The translations under genes were made by a program, and so were the position numbers. Under the pieces are notes generated by a model. It searched no databases. It was not told the origin of the DNA and saw only the letters and a list, made by a program, of their open reading frames with translations. From Microbacterium hibisci (GTDB taxonomy: Bacteria; Actinomycetota; Actinomycetes; Actinomycetales; Microbacteriaceae), in NCBI RefSeq assembly GCF_015278255.1, contig NZ_JADIJC010000002.1, positions 147,601 to 211,600 on the forward strand: DNA of 64,000 bases. Reading direction: 5' to 3'. Of this stretch, positions 23,561 through 31,798 are shown in pieces. How positions within the stretch are numbered: the stretch's first letter is position 1; the number at the start of each line of letters is the position of its first letter.

Positions 23561-24303
23561 GCTCGAATCTGGCCCGAGCCGACCGCCGGAGTCCGCGCGA
23601 CACGGCCACCGCGCAGCTCACCATCGTCGAGACGAAGCTGCTGACGCGGGAACCGGGAGCCCTCTTCACGTTCGTGATCCCGGTGTTCATCCTGATCGTG
23701 TTCGGCACGTCGATCGGCCAGGGCGACACGACGCTCCTCCCGATGACCCTGGCCATCTCGGTCGCGCTGGTGGCGCTCTACCTGATGCCGACGACCCTGG
23801 CGTCCTACCGCGAGAAGGGCATCCTGCGCCGGCTGTCGACGACGCCGGTGCGGCCGGGAATCATCCTCGTCGTGCAGCTGGTGCTGCAGACCGTGGTCGC
23901 GCTGCTGACCGGCCTGATCCTCATCGCCGTGGCGGGGCTCGCCCTCGGGGCATCGCTCCCCGCCGACCCCGTCGCGTTCCTGGTCGTCTACGCCCTCGGC
24001 ATCCTGTCGATGTTCTCGATCGGGCTCGTCATCGCCGCGGTGGCGCCGAGCGGCATGGCCGCGAACGGCATCGGAGTGCTCCTGTATTTCCCGCTCGCGT
24101 ACCTGGCCGGGCTCCTGCAGCCTGTCGCGCTGATGCCCGCTACCATGGTGCGCATCGGGGAGCTCACCCCTCTGGGCGCGTTCCGCCAGGCATTGCAACA
24201 GGTCTGGCTGGGGCAGTCGCTCGAACTCGCGCCGCTGGGTCTGATGGCCGCATACGCAGTGGTGCTCAGCCTGGTGGCGGCCAAGCTCTTCCGCTGGGAG
24301 TGA
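23557..24303 (+). CDS. ABC-2 type permease
   Basis: A 248-residue membrane protein with six hydrophobic stretches, including FTFVIPVFILIVFGTSI, VVQLVLQTVVALLTGLILIA and GIGVLLYFPLAYLAGLL. ASYREKGILRRLSTTPVRP is the conserved DrrB-like cytoplasmic loop. It works with the ATPase encoded just upstream and is followed by a sensor kinase gene (2-bp gap), an arrangement typical of DesKR- or YxdJ-like self-regulated exporters. Confidence 0.88.
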   Translation: MSSNLARADRRSPRDTATAQLTIVETKLLTREPGALFTFVIPVFILIVFGTSIGQGDTTLLPMTLAISVALVALYLMPTTLASYREKGILRRLSTTPVRPGIILVVQLVLQTVVALLTGLILIAVAGLALGASLPADPVAFLVVYALGILSMFSIGLVIAAVAPSGMAANGIGVLLYFPLAYLAGLLQPVALMPATMVRIGELTPLGAFRQALQQVWLGQSLELAPLGLMAAYAVVLSLVAAKLFRWE

Positions 24304-24305
24304 CG

Positions 24306-25526
24306 ATGGACCAGCAAGACGCGAGACTGGTCGCCTTCGAGCAGCAGCTGGAGCGGGCGGTGACGGTCGTCCCCTACGTCATGCTGCTGCTGTCGACGGC
24401 GTTGTCGCTGATCGCGGGGCCGCAGTCCTGGGACGAGCGTGTGGTGACGCTCGGGCTCGCGCTGCTGGCGGCGCTGTGGATGTGGCTCCTCTCGAGCGTC
24501 CGACCGCCGGGACCGCTCTACGTCTGGGGTCTCATCGGGTTCATCGGTGTCCTGGCCTTCCGAGACCCGTGGTTCGCGGCGTTCTTCGGCTTCGTCGGCT
24601 ACCTGCAGTCGTGGCACGTCCTGCGAGGGGCATGGCGGGTCGTCGGGATCGCCGCCACCGCGGTGGTCACGCTGACGCCACTCCTCAGAAACGTGATCCC
24701 CTTCACACCCCTGGGCGCGCTCGTGTACGCCCTCGTGATCGGCGCGCTCGTCATGCTGGTGGTGCTGTTCTGCCTGTTCGGCGACGTCACCGCCGAGCGG
24801 GCGCGCGAGCGCACGGGGATCATCGCGCAGCTCGAGGCCACGCTGCGCGAGAACGAGGAGCTGCAGCAGCGGCTCGTCCAGCAGGCGCGGGAGAGCGGGG
24901 CGCGCGACGAGCGGGAGCGGATCGCGATGGACATCCACGACACGCTCGCGCAGAGCTTCACGGGCATCATCACGCAGCTGCAGGCGGCGGAGAGAGCCGG
25001 CGATCGCCGCGATGAGCCCGCCGCGCGCCACCACCTCGACCTGGCGATGTCGCTTGCCCGCGGGGGACTCGATGAGGCGCGTCGGTCGGTGCGGGCGATC
25101 GGGCCGCGGATGCTGGATGCCGCGCGACTGCCGGACGCCATCACCACGCTCGCGGCCGAGTGGAGCGAGCGCAGCGGCGTGCGCGCGATCGTCCAGACCA
25201 CGGGCAACGCGCAGCCGCTGCACCCGGAGGTCGAGACGACCCTCCTCCGCGTGGCGCAGGAGGCGCTTGCGAATGCGGCCAAGCACGCTCACGCGACGAG
25301 AGCGGGCGTCACCCTGTCGTACATGGGTGATCTGGTGTCGATCGACATCCGCGACGACGGCACCGGCTTCGACCCGGCGGCAGGCGCGAGCCCAGGCGGG
25401 TTCGGACTCACCTCGATGCGCGAGCGCGCGGCCCGCGTGGACGGGTCGCTGGCGATCGAATCCGCTCCCGGCGCGGGCACCGCCGTCTCGGCGACGCTTC
25501 CGGCGCTCTCACGGGACAGCGCATGA
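24306..25526 (+). CDS. NarL-type sensor histidine kinase (HisKA_3)
   Basis: A 406-residue membrane kinase. Residues 20-160 hold five hydrophobic segments with short loops and no extracellular domain, like DesK-type membrane-state sensors. A short coiled coil (about 165-200) leads to the H-box RERIAMDIHDTLAQSF with phospho-acceptor His211, then the HATPase part with N-box EALANAAKHAHA and G-box DDGTGFDP plus GGFGLTSMRERA. ATG 24306 has GGGAG five nucleotides upstream; a GTG at 24300 would overlap the permease stop. It overlaps the response regulator by 4 bp. Confidence 0.9.
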   Translation: MDQQDARLVAFEQQLERAVTVVPYVMLLLSTALSLIAGPQSWDERVVTLGLALLAALWMWLLSSVRPPGPLYVWGLIGFIGVLAFRDPWFAAFFGFVGYLQSWHVLRGAWRVVGIAATAVVTLTPLLRNVIPFTPLGALVYALVIGALVMLVVLFCLFGDVTAERARERTGIIAQLEATLRENEELQQRLVQQARESGARDERERIAMDIHDTLAQSFTGIITQLQAAERAGDRRDEPAARHHLDLAMSLARGGLDEARRSVRAIGPRMLDAARLPDAITTLAAEWSERSGVRAIVQTTGNAQPLHPEVETTLLRVAQEALANAAKHAHATRAGVTLSYMGDLVSIDIRDDGTGFDPAAGASPGGFGLTSMRERAARVDGSLAIESAPGAGTAVSATLPALSRDSA

Positions 25527-26152
25527 CGGGCTCCGCCATCCGCGTCATGATCGTCGACGACCACCCCATCGTCCGCGACGGGCTGCGCGGCATGTTCGAA
25601 GGAACGACGGGCATCGAGGTCGTCGCCGAGGCCGGCGACGGCGCACGAGCGGTCGATCTCGCGCTCGTGCTGGAGCCGGATGTCATCCTGATGGATCTGC
25701 GGATGCCGCGCCTCGACGGCGTCGCCGCGATCCGCCGCCTCGCCGAATCCGGCTCGCAGGCAAGGGTCGTCGTGCTGACGACGTTCGACACGGAGGCGGA
25801 GGTGCTGCCCGCCATCGAGGCGGGCGCGACCGGATACCTCTTGAAGGACGTCGCGACGGAGGATCTGCTGCGGTCGGTCGAGGCCGCGGCGCGCGGGGAA
25901 GCGGTGCTGGCGCCGGCGGTCACGAGTCGTCTGATGGGTCGGCTCCGCGAGCCCGAGCCCGCCCTCAGCGATCGGGAGCTCGAGGTGCTGCGGCTCGTGG
26001 CGCAGGGGACGACCAATCGCGACATCGCGTCCGCCCTGTTCCTCAGCGAGGCGACGGTCAAGACGCACCTGCTCCACATCTACGCGAAGCTCGGCGCTGC
26101 GGACCGCGCGGCCGCGGTGGCGGTCGGGTTTCAGCGCGGTCTGCTCCACTGA
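25523..26152 (+). CDS. NarL/LuxR-family response regulator
   Basis: A 209-residue regulator. The receiver domain has acidic pocket Asp12-Asp13, phospho-acceptor Asp58 (VILMDLRMP), Thr near 86 and Lys108 (GYLLKD). The LuxR helix-turn-helix spans about 145-205 (LSDRELEVLRLVAQGTTNRD, then TVKTHLLHIYAKLG). It partners the overlapping kinase gene. The 17-bp repeat at 22750 upstream of this operon is a possible target. Confidence 0.92.
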   Translation: MTGSAIRVMIVDDHPIVRDGLRGMFEGTTGIEVVAEAGDGARAVDLALVLEPDVILMDLRMPRLDGVAAIRRLAESGSQARVVVLTTFDTEAEVLPAIEAGATGYLLKDVATEDLLRSVEAAARGEAVLAPAVTSRLMGRLREPEPALSDRELEVLRLVAQGTTNRDIASALFLSEATVKTHLLHIYAKLGAADRAAAVAVGFQRGLLH

Positions 26153-26208
26153 CTCTCGCTGCCCCGGGGACGGGGAGAAAGCCCCTCCGGGCGCGGGGCG
26201 GACTGGCC

Positions 26209-26214
26209 TAGTCT
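26209..26214 (+). promoter_or_regulatory. -10 box (TAGTCT) of the ketoacyl-synthase operon
   Basis: TAGTCT is seven nucleotides before ATG 26222. It would give the synthase gene its own leaderless transcript, separate from the two-component genes. Confidence 0.45.
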
Positions 26215-26221
26215 CATCACC

Positions 26222-27358
26222 ATGGGGACGACGGCGCACGCCTATCTGACGGGGTTCGGGTCCTACCTGCCGGGGGAGCCGGTCGACAACGACGCGATCG
26301 TGACGCGCCTCGGCGGCGAGGATCCGGTCACCGACCGCATCAGACGCCGCATCCTCGAGTCCAACGGCATTCGTCAGCGCCATTACGCGCTCGACGCGCA
26401 CGGCGAGCCGACCGAGCTCAACGAAGAGCTCGCGGTCAAGGCGCTCCGCGCCGCCCTCGACGACCGCGGCATCACCGCGGACGACCTCCGCATGCTGGCG
26501 TGCGCGACGACGATGGGCGATGTGCTCGTTCCGGGGTTCGCCTCCATGGTCCACGGACGCCTCGGCGGGGGCCCGATGCAGCTGCTGTCGGCGTCCGGGG
26601 TGTGCGCGTCGAGTCTCGCGGCCCTCGATGCGGCGGTGAGCAAGATCCGGCTCGGCGATCACCCGCGCGCCGCCGTCGTCGGCTCCGAGCTCGCGAGCCG
26701 GAGCCTGCGGCAACGCCGCTATGACGGCATCCGTGCGGGCATGGACTCCCACTTCCTGCGCTGGATGCTCTCGGACGGCGCCGGCGCGGTCGTGGTCGAG
26801 TTCCAGCCGCACCCGAGCAAGCCGTCGTTGCGGGTCGACTGGGTGCGGCACGTGTCCCTCGCCCACGAGCACGACGTCTGCATGCGGGCCGGCATGGTCG
26901 GTGCCGAGCCGGTCGTCGGCGGCACCTGGCAGGATCTCGACATCGACGATGCCGAGGCGGCCGGCATGTTCCTCCTCCGGCAGGACGTCGGCATGCTCGA
27001 CGACCTCGCGGATGCCGGCATCCGGCAGTTCGAGGAGCTCGTCGACATCGGGCTCGTGGACGTCCGGCATCTCGACCACGTCGTGTGCCACTACAGCACG
27101 AACGTGTTCCGCGACGTCGCCTTCGACGCGCTGCGACGGCGCATTCCGACGCTCGACACCGACCGCTGGTTCTCGAACCTCGAGACCCGCGGCAACACCG
27201 GCTCGGCGAGCATCTTCATCGCCCTCGAAGAGGCCTGGCGCACCGGCCGGTTCGCCGTCGGCGAGACGGTGCTGCTGGCGGTGCCCGAGTCGGGACGCTT
27301 CTCATTCGCCTTCGCCCACCTCACGGTGGTCGGCCCGCCCGCACAGCAAGGAGCATGA
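26222..27358 (+). CDS. 3-oxoacyl-ACP synthase III (FabH-like thiolase-fold) protein
   Basis: A 378-residue KAS III-family enzyme with all three catalytic residues: Cys128 in SASGVCASS, His290 in VVCHYST, Asn325 in TRGNTGSAS. The N-terminal YLTGFGSYLPGEPVDND is the family opening. KAS III proteins start fatty acid or polyketide chains, or make acyl-acyl condensations as in OleA and DarB. It is not beside acpP, fabD or fabF, so it is not the housekeeping FabH. It is followed by a di-iron-fold oxidase and an unknown protein, suggesting a dedicated pathway. A leaderless start is supported by the -10 box at 26209. Confidence 0.85.
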   Translation: MGTTAHAYLTGFGSYLPGEPVDNDAIVTRLGGEDPVTDRIRRRILESNGIRQRHYALDAHGEPTELNEELAVKALRAALDDRGITADDLRMLACATTMGDVLVPGFASMVHGRLGGGPMQLLSASGVCASSLAALDAAVSKIRLGDHPRAAVVGSELASRSLRQRRYDGIRAGMDSHFLRWMLSDGAGAVVVEFQPHPSKPSLRVDWVRHVSLAHEHDVCMRAGMVGAEPVVGGTWQDLDIDDAEAAGMFLLRQDVGMLDDLADAGIRQFEELVDIGLVDVRHLDHVVCHYSTNVFRDVAFDALRRRIPTLDTDRWFSNLETRGNTGSASIFIALEEAWRTGRFAVGETVLLAVPESGRFSFAFAHLTVVGPPAQQGA

Positions 27359-27359
27359 C

Positions 27360-28055
27360 ATGACGACCACCGCCACGACCGCCGCCGCTTCGTCGGAGGA
27401 TGCCGCGGACCTGTTCGAACGCCTCGCCGGCGTGTGGGTCGAGCTGGAGGAGCGCCTCGCCGACGTGCCGCTGCTGCGTCGGCTGGCCGACGGCGACGTG
27501 ACCCTCCACGACTACGAGCGGCTGCTGTTCAATCTGCGACAGCAGGTCGTCGACGGGTCGCCGTGGATCTCGCGGGCGGCCTCCAGCTTCGACATCGACC
27601 ACTTCGAGCTGCGCGCGGCGGCGATCCACCACGCCGAAGAGGAGCATCGGGACTACCTGATGCTCGAGCGCGACTACGTCGCCATCGGCGGATCGCTCGA
27701 CGAGCTGCGCGCCGGTCGCAAGAACGTCGGGTCGGAAGCGCTGTCGGGATACATGTTCCACTACGCCGCGCAGCCGAACCCGGTCGGGCTGCTCGGCGCG
27801 ATGTTCATCATCGAGGGCCTGGGCGCGAAGCGCGCCGCCGGCTGGGCGGCCAGGTTCCAGGAGGTGCTCGGCCTGGCCGACAACCAGGTGCACTTCATGC
27901 GCTACCACCAGGACGCCGACAGCGCGCACACCGGCGATCTCGAGGCGATCCTGACGTCGGGGATCATCGGCGAGCGCGACGCCGACGAGATCGTCCGCTG
28001 CGCGCAGGTGGTCGCACGCCTCTACGCGCTGCAGCTCGAGGAACTGGACCGCTGA
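27360..28055 (+). CDS. Haem-oxygenase-like di-iron protein (TenA/HDO superfamily)
   Basis: A 231-residue all-helical protein of the iron-containing redox enzyme (haem-oxygenase-like di-metal oxidase) superfamily. Candidate ligands are the His/Glu-rich helix IHHAEEEHRDYLML, the Glu of MFIIEGLGAKR, and the C-terminal YHQDADSAHTGD, which has the H-x3-D-x2-H spacing of the group. Known relatives cleave or desaturate fatty acids (UndA) or amino acids (BesC), or oxidise N atoms. The gene starts one base after the ketoacyl synthase stop, and an unknown gene follows 1 bp later, so the three act together. The reaction is unknown. Confidence 0.75.
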   Translation: MTTTATTAAASSEDAADLFERLAGVWVELEERLADVPLLRRLADGDVTLHDYERLLFNLRQQVVDGSPWISRAASSFDIDHFELRAAAIHHAEEEHRDYLMLERDYVAIGGSLDELRAGRKNVGSEALSGYMFHYAAQPNPVGLLGAMFIIEGLGAKRAAGWAARFQEVLGLADNQVHFMRYHQDADSAHTGDLEAILTSGIIGERDADEIVRCAQVVARLYALQLEELDR

Positions 28056-28056
28056 T

Positions 28057-28929
28057 ATGGCGGCGCCTCGGCCGAGCATGCCGGAGTTCGTGCGCTCCGA
28101 CCCCAGCATGTGGGAGGCGGTGTACGCCGACCCCTCCGTTCCGCTGGATCGCGCGGTGGTCCGGCAGATCATCAACGACCAGCGGCGGCTGTCACGACGC
28201 TGGCTCTATCCGATCGCGCGCATCGTCTCGCGCGTCCTGGTCGCGATCATCTCCATCATCAAGCGCGTGCTCCCGTTCCGCTGGATGCCGCTGCGCACGA
28301 TGGACGCGCTGTGCGTCTGGTTTCTGCGGCGGTTCGTCGCGCCGGGGGCGGTCGAGCTGCTGATCCGCCACTTCGTGGTCGAGACGAACCTCGTGAACTT
28401 CATCATCCGCAACACCCCGGTCGACATGGCACCCGTCACGCTCCGGCCCGAGACCCTCTCCGGGTTGGGCGATTCCGCCGTGGTCGAGCACGACGTCAAC
28501 GTGTACGACGTTCTCATCGCGCTGGACGGCGTCCCGCTCACCCGGCCCGAGGTGCTCGACTTCGCGCAGCTCGACATCCCGCCGCTCGATGCCGAGCGAG
28601 GTCGTCGGCGCTACCTGCGGCTCGACATCCAGACGGCGCTGTGCTTCATGAACATCCCGTTCTCGATGGCGCTGACGGTGGAGGAGTACCGCCGCGCGGT
28701 CCACTCGATCCGGTTCGACGATTCGTTCCTGGAGATCCTCGCCCTCGTCACCGGCGACGACACCTTCCGTCACTGGAAGCTCGCCGGCATGAGCCTGTGG
28801 ATGGACTCGAACGTCGATGTTCCGCGCATGGTGTACCGTCACGCGCTGGTGTGCGAGTACGCCCACGCCCATCTGGTCAAGCTGGCCGGCGGGACCTATC
28901 CGCGCGAGACGGCGGCGGAATTCGACTGA
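28057..28929 (+). CDS. Unrecognised protein with hydrophobic N-terminal region, third gene of the ketoacyl-synthase unit
   Basis: A 290-residue protein I cannot assign to a family. An N-terminal charged part (DPSMWEAVYADPSVPLDRAV) is followed by a hydrophobic, arginine-flanked stretch (WLYPIARIVSRVLVAIISII, about residues 49-68) that may lie on or in the membrane. Then come VWFLRRFVAPGAVELLIRHF and FVVETNLVNFIIRNTP, and a soluble C-terminal half rich in Asp and Tyr (VEHDVNVYDVLIALDG, MSLWMDSNVDVPRMVYRHAL). No catalytic motif is obvious; conserved-looking His/Asp residues are in the last 60 residues. It sits 1 bp after the di-iron gene and so is probably translated with it. Confidence 0.65.
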   Translation: MAAPRPSMPEFVRSDPSMWEAVYADPSVPLDRAVVRQIINDQRRLSRRWLYPIARIVSRVLVAIISIIKRVLPFRWMPLRTMDALCVWFLRRFVAPGAVELLIRHFVVETNLVNFIIRNTPVDMAPVTLRPETLSGLGDSAVVEHDVNVYDVLIALDGVPLTRPEVLDFAQLDIPPLDAERGRRRYLRLDIQTALCFMNIPFSMALTVEEYRRAVHSIRFDDSFLEILALVTGDDTFRHWKLAGMSLWMDSNVDVPRMVYRHALVCEYAHAHLVKLAGGTYPRETAAEFD

Positions 28930-29681
28930 GTCGGCACCACCATGCGGCGGAGGTGCTCGTACTCCTCGCGCATCCCCGGATTCGCCAGGCGGGGGTCGTC
29001 CGGCACGTGGCCGGCCATGACGGCGGCGAGGTAGCGCCGGTCTGCGGTGAGCCGTGCCCCGGGATCCGATCCCGGCGTCCCGTGCCCCGGGATCACCACC
29101 GCCGCCTGCGCGACGTACGGCTCGAGAAGATCGAGAGCCGCGAGGTACGAGGGCAGGTCGTCGGGATAGAAGGGGAGTGGCAGCTCGATGTCGCTGAGCA
29201 TGTCGCCGGCGATCAGCACCCGCTGCTCGGGCAGCCACACCGCGGTGTGGCCGGGCGCGTGGCCGTCGTGGACGACGAGCTCGGGCGCGAAGCCGTGAGG
29301 AACCGACGACCCCGGGATCGCGGCATCCGTCCCCTCGACGCGCCCCATGAGATCGACCAGTGCGGGCGGGAAGTCCCCGCCCAGCTGGGCGACGAGGGTG
29401 GCGCGCTCGTCACGGGCCAGCACGGCCGTCGTCGTCGACGCCCACCGTGGTGGCGCGCCGAAGCGCGGGTGCCACAGCAGATGATCGTGATGCGCGTGGG
29501 TGGCGAAGCCCCCGACGACGCGGAGCCCGCGAGCCTCCAGTTCGTCGGCCAGGGCATCGAGCTCGTCCGGCCGCCACGCCGGATCGATCAGCAGCGCCTC
29601 GCCGGCACCGCAGAGCACCGTCGAGGTCGTCGACATCGCGCGGCTGGTCGCGACGAGCACGCCCTCCGCAACCTCGATCAT
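28896..29681 (-). CDS. Metallo-beta-lactamase fold hydrolase
   Basis: A 261-residue MBL protein. The zinc motif THAHHDHLLWHP (HxHxDH), a further His in DGHAPGHTAVWL, Asp in LIAGDMLSD and His in VVIPGHGTPG complete the binuclear site of glyoxalase II-like hydrolases. It has no signal peptide and the substrate is unknown. The 3' end overlaps the convergent unknown gene by 34 bp. ATG 29681 is divergent from the UBP zinc-finger gene with about 90 bp between. Confidence 0.88.
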   Translation of the reverse strand: MIEVAEGVLVATSRAMSTTSTVLCGAGEALLIDPAWRPDELDALADELEARGLRVVGGFATHAHHDHLLWHPRFGAPPRWASTTTAVLARDERATLVAQLGGDFPPALVDLMGRVEGTDAAIPGSSVPHGFAPELVVHDGHAPGHTAVWLPEQRVLIAGDMLSDIELPLPFYPDDLPSYLAALDLLEPYVAQAAVVIPGHGTPGSDPGARLTADRRYLAAVMAGHVPDDPRLANPGMREEYEHLRRMVVPTQSNSAAVSRG

Positions 29682-29768
29682 CTCGCGCACTCCCGTCTGC
29701 CGGTCCCGCTGTTCCGCTGTGGCACTAGCATCGCACCGACGGAACGCGTGCGACGAGAGGCAGGCGCG

Positions 29769-30113
29769 ATGAGCCTGGACGACATCGACCCCACCGTGCC
29801 GCCCTCGGGCGAGGGCTGCGCCGACTGCGACGACCTCGGCGGGTGGTGGGTGCACCTGCGGCGCTGCGCCGTCTGCGGACTGGTCCGGTGCTGCGACACC
29901 TCGCCGGGACAGCACGCGACCGCGCACTTCCGCTCGAGTGGGCACCGGTACGTCCGCAGCTTCGAACCGGGGGAGGAGTGGTTCTGGGACTACGTCGACG
30001 GCGATTACGTCGACGGTCCTGCGCTCGCGCCGCCCGAGTCCCGTCCGGCGACGCAGCCGGTGCCGGGTCCGGCCGGGCGGGTGCCGGCCGACTGGCGCGC
30101 GCTGATCCACTGA
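29769..30113 (+). CDS. UBP-type zinc finger protein
   Basis: A 114-residue protein that is almost only a UBP (ubiquitin-hydrolase type) zinc finger, residues about 15-85. The ligand set is CADC, CAVCGLVRCC, QHATAHF and SGHRYV, followed by WFWDYVDG. In eukaryotes this finger binds the free C-terminal Gly-Gly of ubiquitin; bacterial copies have no known partner. It is encoded 35 bp before the cyclic-nucleotide-domain flavoprotein, a pairing that recurs in actinomycetes and implies a joint redox or signalling role. Confidence 0.85.
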   Translation: MSLDDIDPTVPPSGEGCADCDDLGGWWVHLRRCAVCGLVRCCDTSPGQHATAHFRSSGHRYVRSFEPGEEWFWDYVDGDYVDGPALAPPESRPATQPVPGPAGRVPADWRALIH

Positions 30114-30148
30114 GGTCCCGCGTCGATGAGTGATCGCGAGATGGTTCG

Positions 30149-31786
30149 ATGAAACAGCACGAGATCGAGCGGATGATGAAGCCGTCCCTCACCGATGCGC
30201 AGTGGGAGCGCCTGCTCGCCTTCGGAGAGCCGCACGACGTCGCGGAGGGCGAGTACCTCTTCCAGGCCGGCGATCTGGACTACGACCTGATCCTGGTCGA
30301 CACCGGGGAGATCGAGCTCGTCCGCGTCGCCTTCGGCTGGGTCGACGAGACCCCGATCGGCCGGATGGGTCCGCGCAGCTTCGTCGGCGAGCTCGGCCTG
30401 CTCAACGGGCAGGGGGCGTTCCTGTCGGCCCGGGCCTCCCGCGCGGGCCGGATGCTGCGTGTCAGCCGCGCGCAACTGCGGCTGCTGATGGCCGAGGACG
30501 ACGAGCTCTGCGACCTCGTGCTCCACGCCCTCTGGGCGCGTCGCGAGATCCTCCGGAGCGGCCCCGCCGCGCTCACGCTCAAGCTCGTCGGACCCCGGTC
30601 GTCCCGCGACTTCCTGGCGCTGCGGCGCTTCGCCGAGCGGCTCGACCTCGTCCACACCGCGATCGAGCTGGCACCCGGCGACCTCGGTCAGCTCGGCGAG
30701 CACGGCATCGCCCTCGACGACCTGCCCGTGGCCTTCATCCAGGGGGAGCCCCTGCGCCGCGCGACACCCGGCCAGGTCGCCGACCGCCTGGGGCTGAGCT
30801 ACCAGGCCACCGCCGACGAGGTGGTGGATCTCGTCGTGGTGGGCGGCGGTCCCGCGGGACTGGCCGCCGCGATCTACGGTGCGTCCGAGGGGTTGAGCAC
30901 GGTGCTGCTGGATGCCGTCGCACCGGGCGGACAGGCCGCCGCGACCTCGCGCATCGAGAACTTCCTCGGGTTCCCGTTCGGCGTGAGCGGCGGCGATCTC
31001 ATCGGGCAGGCGTCGCTGCAGGCGCTCAAGTTCGGCGTGCGCGTCTACGCGCCCTGCGAGGCCGTGGATCTGCGCCCCGCCGGCGACCACATCGACATCG
31101 CCCTGACCGACGGGCGGGTCATCCGCACCCGAACGGTCATCGTCACCTCGGGCGCCGCGTATCGCACGCTCGATCTCGACCGCTGGAGCGAGTTCGAGGG
31201 TGCCGGCATCTACTACGCAGCCACGCCGCTCGAGCTCCGCCAGGTGCTGGAGTCGCCGGTCGTGGTGGTGGGTGGCGCGAACTCCGCCGGGCAGGCGTCG
31301 CTGTACCTCGCGGCGAACGGATGCCCCGTGCACCTGGTCGTGCGCGGCGCCGACCTCGGCACCCGGATGTCGTCGTACCTCGTCGACCGGCTTCTCGAGG
31401 ACCCGCGGATCACCGTGCACACCGGATCGCGGGTCGTCGGCCTGAGCGGCGACGCGGCCCTCGACGGCGTCAGCATCGACTCGGTCGGGCAGGTCGCCGC
31501 GCGCGGGCTCTTCTGCTTCATCGGCGCGGAACCCGCGACGTCGTGGCTCGCGGAGCTCGACCGCGACGCCGACGGGTTCCTGCGCACCGGCACCGATGTG
31601 TCGGTGCAGTCCCTCGCGCGCTGGCAGGGCTTGGGCCGCGAGCCGCTGCCCTTCGAGACCTCGGTACCCCGCATCTTCGCCGCCGGCGACGTGCGACGCG
31701 GTTCGATGAAGCGCGTCGCCGCCGCCGTGGGCGAGGGCTCGAGCGCCGTGGCATCCGTCCACCGCGCGCTCGCCGACCTCCGCTGA
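30149..31786 (+). CDS. Cyclic-nucleotide-binding domain fused to thioredoxin-reductase-like flavoprotein
   Basis: A 545-residue two-part protein. Residues about 15-140 are a CNMP-binding (CRP-like) beta roll: FGEPHDVAEGEYLFQAGDLD, RSFVGELGLLNGQ. Residues about 225-545 are a TrxR-like FAD/NADPH module: FAD loop VVVGGGPAGLAAAIYGASEG, PGGQAAATSRIENFLGFP, NADPH loop VVVVGGANSAGQASLYLA, and closing IFAAGDVRRGSMKRVA. The redox-active CxxC of thioredoxin reductase is absent; the stretch reads GIYYAATPLELR. It therefore reduces something other than thioredoxin or works as an oxidase or ferredoxin-type reductase. The middle (140-225) may be a thioredoxin-like remnant. Confidence 0.88.
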   Translation: MKQHEIERMMKPSLTDAQWERLLAFGEPHDVAEGEYLFQAGDLDYDLILVDTGEIELVRVAFGWVDETPIGRMGPRSFVGELGLLNGQGAFLSARASRAGRMLRVSRAQLRLLMAEDDELCDLVLHALWARREILRSGPAALTLKLVGPRSSRDFLALRRFAERLDLVHTAIELAPGDLGQLGEHGIALDDLPVAFIQGEPLRRATPGQVADRLGLSYQATADEVVDLVVVGGGPAGLAAAIYGASEGLSTVLLDAVAPGGQAAATSRIENFLGFPFGVSGGDLIGQASLQALKFGVRVYAPCEAVDLRPAGDHIDIALTDGRVIRTRTVIVTSGAAYRTLDLDRWSEFEGAGIYYAATPLELRQVLESPVVVVGGANSAGQASLYLAANGCPVHLVVRGADLGTRMSSYLVDRLLEDPRITVHTGSRVVGLSGDAALDGVSIDSVGQVAARGLFCFIGAEPATSWLAELDRDADGFLRTGTDVSVQSLARWQGLGREPLPFETSVPRIFAAGDVRRGSMKRVAAAVGEGSSAVASVHRALADLR

Positions 31787-31798
31787 GCCGCGGCGCGG

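Noticed and set aside
26153..26208. Rho-independent terminator between the response regulator and ketoacyl synthase genes (GGGG and CCCC runs)
   Set aside because: The stem is only four or five pairs with alternative pairings and no T-run, so termination cannot be claimed.
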